From positions 1 to 58,687 of IMG/VR virus record IMGVR_UViG_3300021957_000041: a stretch of 58,687 nucleotides of DNA; one strand, written 5' to 3'. Numbering within the stretch: position 1 is the first letter of the stretch; the number at the start of each line of letters is the position of its first letter. The notes below the pieces were generated by a model that was not told where the DNA came from, did no database searches, and saw nothing but the letters and a program-made list of their open reading frames with translations. Below are positions 28,901 to 33,467 of this stretch, piece after piece. A program made the position numbers and the translations under genes. Source of the stretch: a virus.

Positions 28901-30076
28901 ATAATCGTTGCGGGTATCTTTTATTATGTCACGGATTCTTAAAGTTGAATGTGCAGATGCTCCTAATGATTTTCTAAATTCCTCACCTGCATTTTGAATT
29001 TTACCCAATTCATTATATGCAGTTTTAAGTAAAGCAACGAATACACCAAAAGCAGCTACAACCAAGAATACAGGATTCACTAAAAGACTAAGCATAGACT
29101 TTCCAATAGTTGCGATACCAGCACCAAACGCACCAACTCCCTCGGTTAATGCTTTGGTTGCATCTCCCGAATTTATTAGTGCATCTCTTAGTTTTTGTTG
29201 TGCAATCTTAGATGCGTCTTCTAAAGGTCCTTTTATCATAGCAGATAACATCCCCCCTACAATTGGCAAAGAAGCAAACGCACCCTCTATGGATTTTCCT
29301 ATTTTATCAATTCCGTTGGTATATTCATCTATTACATCTTGAGCACCTTTAATAAGGTCTTTTTTGCTATCACCCATTTCCGACATAACATCTCTTAAGT
29401 CTTTATTTACTTCTAAATTTTGCTCAGATGATTTTATTAAGTCGGCATTATACTGACCTAGTTTTGTGTAAATTCCAGACATCTGCCCACCACTATCAAC
29501 AATTTCTGTTATTTTCTGTAATTCTACATCTTTTAAGTTGGTAAGTGCTTGTTGTTGACCTATCAAATCCGCAGTTCGTAGGTTCTCTCGTTCTAACGAA
29601 CTCTCCAACTCTGTGACCTTGTTTAACTGAGACGTGTAATTTGAATCATTTAAATTAAGCAACGATAACTTGGTTTGCTCTTGTTGAATTTGTGCTTGTA
29701 ATGATGGAATTGTTTGTTCATTGGATTCTTTGATTAAATCTCCGGCGGTTGCAATTCGTTGAGATAACTCTAATTGTTTATCAGAAATTACATTTCGTAA
29801 TTCAGATGCACTATTTGCAGATTTTAATTTATCGTTTATTAATGCAGTTTCACTTTTAATTTTTTCAAAATATGCACTACTACTTGTAAGTTCTGTGTTT
29901 ATTTCTTTTACTTTATCACTTCCTACTAAATCTATTGCAACCGACCAATTTCCTTCAATTACAGAATTTTTAAATTCTTTTGTAAGATCATTTACTTTTG
30001 TTATTTCAGGCGTAAGATTATCTTTAACCGACTTTTGCAGTTGGTTTGTGAAATCGTTTACGTCTAAAATATCCAT
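22931..30076 (-). CDS. Tail tape measure protein, 2381 aa
   Basis: Sets tail length and is ejected through the tube. Hallmarks are enormous size, a coiled-coil N-terminal third (residues 1-230 and 560-690), Ala/Gly/Ile-rich hydrophobic segments (about 320-350 and 855-1085, with repeated FGKVNWKNAWPG / FGDVSWKDVMFG units), and position directly after the gp26-type assembly gene. Residues about 1390-1545 hold 53-aa repeats built around NTGDGIYQFFDELAPIDLTAL; two copies are almost identical at the DNA level. The C-terminus (NMDGRKVSRAVASVNDQ) is typical of tape measure ends. T4 gp29 is 590 aa, so the tail could be several times longer, though not all residues need span it. There is no lytic enzyme motif that I can see. 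Confidence 0.88.
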   Translation of the reverse strand: MDILDVNDFTNQLQKSVKDNLTPEITKVNDLTKEFKNSVIEGNWSVAIDLVGSDKVKEINTELTSSSAYFEKIKSETALINDKLKSANSASELRNVISDKQLELSQRIATAGDLIKESNEQTIPSLQAQIQQEQTKLSLLNLNDSNYTSQLNKVTELESSLERENLRTADLIGQQQALTNLKDVELQKITEIVDSGGQMSGIYTKLGQYNADLIKSSEQNLEVNKDLRDVMSEMGDSKKDLIKGAQDVIDEYTNGIDKIGKSIEGAFASLPIVGGMLSAMIKGPLEDASKIAQQKLRDALINSGDATKALTEGVGAFGAGIATIGKSMLSLLVNPVFLVVAAFGVFVALLKTAYNELGKIQNAGEEFRKSLGASAHSTLRIRDIIKDTRNDYILFGVELEDAKEAAMELGDVFSSHNFIQKDTVTEVALLNKAFGIAAGTSAKAIDTMMKMGAKTASDATKNIMHMQKLANKYGVSFAKIMDDVANASESALLFSNGSAKNLAKAAVEARKMGTTLDEMAGAADRLLDFESSINAQMTASTMLGRNINLNRLRQLAMEGEAEDMAKEQLKILKQQGGIRKMNRWQQNALADAMGVELSTLYNLEKNEAQRLETEKNLQILKDQGNKDAAKRLALMKGEIKETKKSALEQLKDEIQKNKELENQKRIQDRINKAMLDLKMALAPVVESLMPTFVSMTKLLVPAFHIISFLAKVLVTPFTVIAGIVEWIHSLFTDSSDELGGMNDKVSILSDLFKDTESTIITIASTLAGAFLLFKPLKSFLGGLAGMAKNVVNFFNPFSKTAEKVADKAKDIASSASDKAADASSKLSKSEKGSQGPGLIERFNKLNTKKLIQAAAALVILAGALWVTAKAFQEFGKVNWKNAWPGFIALGALVLAAKALEKGSMSMIKGAAAIALLGVALVPAAIAFQMFGDVSWKDVMFGGVALGVLAAAAFGLSIIAVPVAIGAGVLALLGLSLIPLAAALNLAAPALEEFGKIFLGFASIMVGALKLVIDGLVSFAKIVGGVIIGVVESLSGIITAMGDAIVGAITAIGGAISGIITSIAEGIATVIGSVSGAITAMVDDITRLSEIDAVNLVAVAGGITTVGAALAGFGVGAGVGKAAEGAGNALGAMGNAVAGVFGADTEELNKSPLQKILDFAKESESIILVADKVDFLLNSFDRLAGMSTTLEAAASALFIFGQALASFGAAQASVGIGNAVGAVGNSIAGFFGADVPQDPIDQLMGFMDKLSSVDLNVEALQLLSNLNLGGFLSNVTEDFGDKASMASDGLTEIFESFDKLKPASVSIMDKAAVGISRLLGGMTRSLPKLNVSDARKLGGVADALEDFFDSIKEINASKLKELPLVGDGIGSLTTGFVGLDSIPSNIADVLENVGDGLDYFFSGLEDVESQTVKLLPQIQVGLQPFITSISTLPLGAISEDISSILNNTGDGIYQFFDELAPIDLTALPALVDIQAGMLPFISALSATQIPTDDLSSILNNIGDGIYQFFDELAPIDLTALPHLANIQASMLPFLTAFSQIKLPKDMDTILKDLGNGIEEFADYVNDGEADKIKEFFKDAGSSFPKFVESMGKLASVSGVSIVGELKQLTEISNSINTENVSKLQTFTSGVVDALNAFAGIQDPAVEALSAITSELYMLCDVVDKLDVNKLGGLQNINLGGVQTPIKIPPRALPPSDPFLEGNVTEGTLPPKFMVTESPSLADVFAQKPSDTPTQETTETGTKSLADVFSNPVETKTQAKETNFGLGDYETFKTNLIESMDKTGSKSLDGYMETLKSYIELNKQLINDGKKPGGSGLNVNKFKAENAYMQTMMSEIEIEKAEEKKSQEQSAQSMKFSNDEFEFHKIGDIRKMLHEVSRQGGVVQPPDQLKIADVLGESYTDLNIKTRDDLEAKLGKKLELGDVSHQTNELIIKMLNEKEAKLFGAPQEVIPTPDIVDSTSTIPIQPTLPVPDEQPEISILENKKLKDEKKMTDTVQPVFEFLGNMYNKYMPESIKDKLSDYAKNKYFNVDEDHSMEAHMRTMGVNETNTKNFLGDLGIMSARDNLETKSHSEKGLIKDDFTSSMQVEQVVQASSWMDQIMSGLLNKKIQGKLYAEGQLVGMNTDTGTKITTHDDGTSDVSEYYDVTIKDLSDKLTSSVSERIKITDHAIKTGATTDSEFLNEAIAARKQFLVDDGRLVQNKIQTVDVEPTIPSVPVIDPQILPSYDIVDSTSTIPLMQPLQLPTTEQPQFTIDTVEPINDQIQQIESQTTNTVFAKTEDFAKNILPDEGLVGTKPDSGESFGTNIELSGLDTISVKGHNIFVEEIAKIVDTNNGVTAEADKKENNTQVVKKLDELILLMRKGGIAVNMDGRKVSRAVASVNDQ
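25440..25900 (-). repeat. 53-codon (159-bp) tandem repeats inside the tape measure gene
   Basis: The block encoding SSILNNTGDGIYQFFDELAP recurs with 159-bp spacing (for example near 25547, 25706 and, more diverged, 25865). The two central copies differ by only a few bases, suggesting a recent duplication. Length change by recombination here would alter the tape measure in whole repeat steps. Confidence 0.75.
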
Positions 30077-30086
30077 GAGTTAAATA

Positions 30087-30365
30087 TTAAACGTCAACAA
30101 ATGGTTTTAAGTTTGGGTCTTTATTTATAGCATTTTTTAAATCTTCACGACTTGTATAACCCAAATCTTTTAATTCTTTTTTAAACTTTTTCGTATCTTC
30201 AACATACTTGTCAAATACTTTAGTTAATCTAGGATCTTTAAATGCTTTATTTGCAAGTTTGTTTGCTTTGTTTTTAAAAATTGCAGTTACCAACTTTCCA
30301 AAGAACTCGTTGATTAATTGCTCTTCATTTAGAGGTTGTTTTTTGTTAGTTTTTTTATTTTTCAT
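30087..30365 (-). CDS. Small basic protein upstream of the tape measure gene
   Basis: 92 aa from the ATG at 30365 (MKNKKTNKKQPLNEEQ), chosen because AGGAA lies about 9 nt upstream; an in-frame ATG 11 codons earlier lacks a ribosome site. Lys-rich, with a helix QLINEFFGKLVTAIFKNKANKLANKAF and a C-terminal segment KKELKDLGYTSREDLKNAINKDPNLKPF. It sits between the tail assembly protein and the tape measure, so a tail accessory or tape-measure-binding role is plausible, but no family is recognised. A copy of the promoter box lies at 30400-30410. Confidence 0.7.
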   Translation of the reverse strand: MKNKKTNKKQPLNEEQLINEFFGKLVTAIFKNKANKLANKAFKDPRLTKVFDKYVEDTKKFKKELKDLGYTSREDLKNAINKDPNLKPFVDV

Positions 30366-30399
30366 ATATAAGATTCCTGTGCGTGTACATATATCCACA

Positions 30400-30410
30400 T
30401 ATAAATATAT
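30400..30410 (-). promoter_or_regulatory. Late-type promoter box upstream of the tape measure unit
   Basis: Exact TATATTTAT on the coding strand (plus 30401-30409), 35 nt before the ATG at 30365, with an AGGAA ribosome site in between. Confidence 0.5.
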
Positions 30411-30437
30411 GCTTACGGAAAATTATATATGATTCCT

Positions 30438-31563
30438 CTATCTAAATGAGGATTTTGAACGAGACGAAGAACTTGATTTTGCTTTACTTTGAGCAGATTT
30501 TACTTGCTCTGATTCTTTGGTTTTTACATCCAATAATTTTCTTGAATAAAACCTACGCAGATAAATAGGCATATTATACACAATGCTTTGATTAAAAGCA
30601 CCTTCACTATAATAGCAGAGATTAAAAATCTCTTCGTGGAGTCCTATCCTATACTCCGGTGGAAGGGTAAAAAAAGTCGACCCCTAATGGGATCGTCATC
30701 CTTTCCGTATATCCGGTGTCTTCCGACTCAAAGTTAAATGTCATATCCAAGTCAGGAGTATTTCCCTTGATATGCTCACGAAATGCCAAACTATCACGTG
30801 CAAGCAACTCTTTGTCTACAAAACTTTTGATTCGTGCACGATCATCGTCACCATCCAATGCTTTGATAACATATTTTAAACGAGTGGTAACTTCAGAAGT
30901 TTCATTTTTATTTTTAGAGAACTTCTTCAGTCCTTTCATTTCTGCATCAATTGCTTGTTCATCACGATGTGTTAACAATGACCAATGCACTACTCGTTCA
31001 CTGTGTGGCAATGTATATTCAAAAATGTTTTCACCACGTGTATATTGATTAAAGTCAATTTCACGAGGATCTAATTGTGTGAGGTCAATGGAATCTTCTA
31101 CATCGTCACCCGTGGATGGGTCTTTAAACTTAATTTTGTAATCTTTACCATAAGCAAGAACACGAGCCGCAATAAAAATAGCATTTTTATCACCAACTAA
31201 AATGTCGTCTAACTTTACACCAGGTGTAATAATAAGTTGCTCAAGTAGTTTATCAAGAACGATGCCCTTTTTAATTAAGTTTTGACTTGTAAGAATATCT
31301 TCTTCTTTTGCAGTCATGTACTTAATGTCAATACGACCACTTGCAAGTGGACTTGATTGATCGTAGAACCAACCTTTACTTGGTAAATCTACCACTTCAC
31401 TTGGATACTCAGTTTTTTGAACTGCATCTGATTGTTGAAAAGCATTTTGTTCGGGTGTGCGAACTTGCTTGGTTGATTTAGTTGTTGTATCAGTTGTTGG
31501 TACATCACTTTGCATTGCTTGACGTACTTCCTCTGGGATTTTAATACTATCTTCGTTTTCCAT
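30438..31563 (-). CDS. Predicted frameshifted long form of the gp26-type tail assembly protein (+1 or -2 at 30669-30675)
   Basis: The 0 frame ends at a TAG (30651-30649), but the +1 frame is open from 30683 down to the TAG at 30440-30438. The two frames overlap for only 33 nt, and that overlap contains a run of seven U (GAC UUU UUU UAC). Shifting there gives about 374 aa: 298 from the gp26 frame plus 76 beginning TLPPEYRIGLHEEIFNLCYY. The extension continues SEGAFNQSIVYNMPIYLRRF, coding-like and similar to what I recall of small proteins following gp26 in T4-like phages. An internal ATG at 30572 would omit the well-formed part, so a fusion is more likely. Position immediately before the tape measure matches G/GT-type tail assembly chaperone frameshifts of other phages. 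Frame and U7 are seen; slippage is inferred. Confidence 0.62.
30617..30633 (-). other. Hairpin downstream of the frameshift site
   Basis: AGAGATT / AATCTCT, 7-bp stem with a 3-nt loop, 36 nt downstream of the U7 tract and inside the extension reading frame. It could stimulate frameshifting, but the distance is longer than usual for stimulators. Confidence 0.3.
30649..31563 (-). CDS. 26: Tail assembly / baseplate hub protein, gp26 family (short form)
   Basis: The 304-aa protein has a disordered polar N-terminus (about 50 residues). The family core follows: VVDLPSKGWFYDQSSPLASG, KYMTAKEEDILTSQNLIKKG and VLDKLLEQLIITPGVKLDDIL, as in T4-like gp26 baseplate proteins (Pfam T4 baseplate group). The end, ERMTIPLGVDFFYPSTGV, runs into the predicted frameshift signal. 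T4 gp26 is 208 aa. By position (between tube and tape measure) it likely serves as the tail assembly chaperone that loads the tape measure; that reading is inference from gene order in other phages. Start ATG has AAAAGG about 10 nt upstream. Confidence 0.82.
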   Translation of the reverse strand: MENEDSIKIPEEVRQAMQSDVPTTDTTTKSTKQVRTPEQNAFQQSDAVQKTEYPSEVVDLPSKGWFYDQSSPLASGRIDIKYMTAKEEDILTSQNLIKKGIVLDKLLEQLIITPGVKLDDILVGDKNAIFIAARVLAYGKDYKIKFKDPSTGDDVEDSIDLTQLDPREIDFNQYTRGENIFEYTLPHSERVVHWSLLTHRDEQAIDAEMKGLKKFSKNKNETSEVTTRLKYVIKALDGDDDRARIKSFVDKELLARDSLAFREHIKGNTPDLDMTFNFESEDTGYTERMTIPLGVDFFYPSTGV

Positions 31564-31654
31564 AAAATTATAACCTTTTTAAAATATTAGTATAATATAT
31601 ACCAATATATATACATATTCAAGAATAAAAGTTTTTGAAAGAAAAATGTATAAA

Positions 31655-31996
31655 TTAAATGTCAGACAATGCAAATTTTAAAATTTTGTCATGGTCTTTG
31701 TAACTAAAGAAATCACTTTTCTTTTTACCTTTCCATGTTTTATTTGCAGTCACACCTAATTTCATGTCGTTGAAAATAATTTTCTTTCCACTTCCTGTTT
31801 TGAATACCATTCGTCCTGCGTTGGTATCAATGTCATAATTTCTTAGAAATTTTCCACCTTTTGCTTGTTTAATCAAGAAACCAGCAAGTTTGGCATATGC
31901 ACTACTCAATCCTTCTAATTGAAGTTCGTTTGCTTTCTCACTTTTAATTTCTTCAAAAAGTGACAATATTTCGTTTCTAAGTTTTTCAGATTTCAT
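31655..31996 (-). CDS. Unknown 113-aa basic tail-region protein
   Basis: Begins MKSEKLRNEILSLFEEIKSE, a short helix resembling the Lys/Leu N-terminal tags on several head-region proteins here. The rest is basic, with KLAGFLIKQAKGGKFLRNYD and a beta-like C-terminal half (GRMVFKTGSGKKIIFNDM). No known motif. The gene is bounded upstream by a strong terminator (32021-32050) and has a promoter box ending only 6 nt before its ATG, with no Shine-Dalgarno sequence, so it is a candidate for leaderless translation. Confidence 0.72.
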   Translation of the reverse strand: MKSEKLRNEILSLFEEIKSEKANELQLEGLSSAYAKLAGFLIKQAKGGKFLRNYDIDTNAGRMVFKTGSGKKIIFNDMKLGVTANKTWKGKKKSDFFSYKDHDKILKFALSDI

Positions 31997-32001
31997 ACTA
32001 T

Positions 32002-32014
32002 CATAAATATATAC
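32002..32014 (-). promoter_or_regulatory. Late-type promoter box abutting the 113-aa gene
   Basis: Coding strand GTATATATTTAT; exact nonamer at plus 32003-32011, 6 nt before the ATG, directly after a terminator. Confidence 0.55.
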
Positions 32015-32020
32015 GTAAAC

Positions 32021-32050
32021 AAAAAAAAACTCCCATACGGGAGTTTTTTT
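32021..32050. terminator. Bidirectional rho-independent terminator after the tube gene
   Basis: ACTCCC (32029-32034) pairs with GGGAGT (32039-32044) around an ATAC loop, flanked by A runs on one side and T runs on the other. It lies 25 bases past the gp19 stop codon. Confidence 0.88.
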
Positions 32051-32074
32051 AAATACAACCAGTTTTTTGTTTTC

Positions 32075-32566
32075 TTAGTATTGAAGAATTGCGTAATCAT
32101 ACGCAACAGTCAATTCTACATTCAACGGATCACCTGTTGACCAATCTAATGTTCCGAAGTTAACTGCGGTGCAGAACGCACCTTTAATTGTCCATTCTTC
32201 AACCTTATCACCGACAGGTCCAAGAAGATTAATTGTTAAGTCTTTCTTATAGAAGTCGGCATAACCATTTCTACCGGTTACAGACTCATGGGAAAGACGA
32301 ATCCATTCCATTGCAGCCTGAGAAGCACTAGGTACAACCGGATCATAAAGTGTCATTGTGATGTCCTGCCATTCTGCTTTACCACCACGGAGTTTTCTTT
32401 TGATATTGATGTGATCAATTGTCACAGGATCAATATTGAGGTTAGGACGTGTAACAGACTTGATGATGTATGCTGGTAATCCATCCATATACATGATAAA
32501 TCTGTTTGCGGTTTTCGGTTCAAATGCCGTAAAGAACATTTCGTTTACATCTATTACTTCTGCCAT
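32075..32566 (-). CDS. 19: Tail tube protein, gp19 family
   Basis: Polymerises into the inner tail tube. The protein is 163 aa, the same length as T4 gp19. It begins MAEVIDVNEMFFTAFEPKTA, then NRFIMYMDGLPAYIIKSVTR, followed by the characteristic KAEWQDITMTLYDPVVPSAS and DPLNVELTVAYDYAILQY. Start ATG has a good ribosome site (GGAGAAA about 8 nt upstream), fitting a highly expressed structural gene. A strong terminator follows, giving it a monocistronic end. A one-mismatch promoter box lies upstream at 32604-32615. Confidence 0.93.
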   Translation of the reverse strand: MAEVIDVNEMFFTAFEPKTANRFIMYMDGLPAYIIKSVTRPNLNIDPVTIDHINIKRKLRGGKAEWQDITMTLYDPVVPSASQAAMEWIRLSHESVTGRNGYADFYKKDLTINLLGPVGDKVEEWTIKGAFCTAVNFGTLDWSTGDPLNVELTVAYDYAILQY

Positions 32567-32603
32567 TGTTATTTCTCCAAATTTTGTTAGGTTGTAATTT
32601 CTT

Positions 32604-32615
32604 TAAATAAATATT
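32604..32615 (-). promoter_or_regulatory. Late-type promoter box variant before gp19
   Basis: Coding strand AATATTTAT (one mismatch to the recurrent nonamer), 41 nt before the tube ATG. Confidence 0.4.
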
Positions 32616-32625
32616 GTTGAGTTTT

Positions 32626-32644
32626 TTGAAAAGTCGTTTTTCAA
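32626..32644 (-). other. Weak hairpin between the membrane-protein gene and gp19
   Basis: TTGAAAA (32626-32632) pairs with TTTTCAA (32638-32644) around GTCGT. No U run follows on the coding strand, so its role as terminator is doubtful. Confidence 0.35.
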
Positions 32645-32686
32645 TAAAACATTATACATAAATAGTAAATTAAATAAAAAATATAT

Positions 32687-33394
32687 TTATTTATTTTTTT
32701 CCTTCGTCAACTTCTTTCCAACAAGTTTTGCGGAACCGTATACAACTGCACCAATAAATTGCAAATGTTGTGGTCCTGGCCATGGAAATGATAATCCAAG
32801 AACTCCAGTTGCAAACAAAGTTAATAATGCCATTCCTTCGGGTCCTGCAAATAATGTAGATAATGTAAAACCACCACCCAATGCCATTATCATATCTCCC
32901 ATATCAAAGTCATAATCTGCATTACCTGTGAATGTCATATTTAACCAAATGTATACTAATATACCAGCAACTGCTAATCCTGCGATTCTTTTTGTTTTAG
33001 GATGCTTTGCTAAAAACGCATCCAATTCTTTTAGTTTTTCTTCAGTCCACTTACCGACCTTGGTACTTGCTATATATTCACCTATTACTTTTATGACTTG
33101 CTTGTATGCTTTGAATCCTGCTTTAACTAACTTAAAAAGATAATCCATGCTGAATTTTATCTTCGCAAAAAATTTAAATACACTTTTATCTTTAAACAAA
33201 CTCAATAAGTCTTTTAGTTTTATAGATAACTTATTTTTTAAATCTTGTACGAATCCCCAAATCTTTTTTAATTTACCGGGTATTGCAATTTCATTTATCA
33301 AATAAGGATTTTCTGTGAGTTTATGTTCGTTCACAAAGTTCACAAATTCTTTGTATTGAATATCAATTACAATGTCTGTTAAATCGTTGTTCAT
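32687..33394 (-). CDS. Unknown membrane-associated protein between sheath and tube genes
   Basis: 235 aa with a polar first 50 residues (including NPYLINEIAIPGKLKK), a long basic amphipathic helical region, and then hydrophobic C-terminal segments: RIAGLAVAGILVYIWLNMTF, MIMALGGGFTLSTLFAG and MALLTLFATGVLGLSFPW. I would predict two to three membrane spans. Not part of the T4 gene set at this position. It could be ejected with the genome to form or line a channel, or act on the host membrane during infection; both are inference. The promoter box ends 5 nt before its ATG with no ribosome site, and terminators flank both sides, so it forms its own transcription unit. Confidence 0.75.
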   Translation of the reverse strand: MNNDLTDIVIDIQYKEFVNFVNEHKLTENPYLINEIAIPGKLKKIWGFVQDLKNKLSIKLKDLLSLFKDKSVFKFFAKIKFSMDYLFKLVKAGFKAYKQVIKVIGEYIASTKVGKWTEEKLKELDAFLAKHPKTKRIAGLAVAGILVYIWLNMTFTGNADYDFDMGDMIMALGGGFTLSTLFAGPEGMALLTLFATGVLGLSFPWPGPQHLQFIGAVVYGSAKLVGKKLTKEKNK

Positions 33395-33398
33395 TCTT

Positions 33399-33411
33399 TA
33401 TAAATATATAC
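33399..33411 (-). promoter_or_regulatory. Late-type promoter box abutting the membrane-protein gene
   Basis: Coding strand GTATATATTTATA; exact nonamer at plus 33400-33408, 5 nt before the ATG, just after the sheath terminator. Confidence 0.55.
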
Positions 33412-33415
33412 ATAC

Positions 33416-33447
33416 AAAAAAACCCTTCCGAAGAAGGGTTTTTTTAT
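33416..33447. terminator. Rho-independent terminator after the sheath gene
   Basis: AACCCTTC (33421-33428) pairs with GAAGGGTT (33433-33440), loop CGAA, with A and T runs on either side; works in both directions. It begins about 20 bases past the gp18 stop. Confidence 0.9.
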
Positions 33448-33467
33448 TTTTAAGTTATAGTTTTATC

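Noticed and set aside
30438-30572. Standalone 44-aa gene starting MPIYLRRFYS
   Set aside because: Open +1 frame extends further upstream with coding-like sequence and no ribosome site is seen at the ATG, so it is better read as the tail of a frameshift product; kept only as the alternative.
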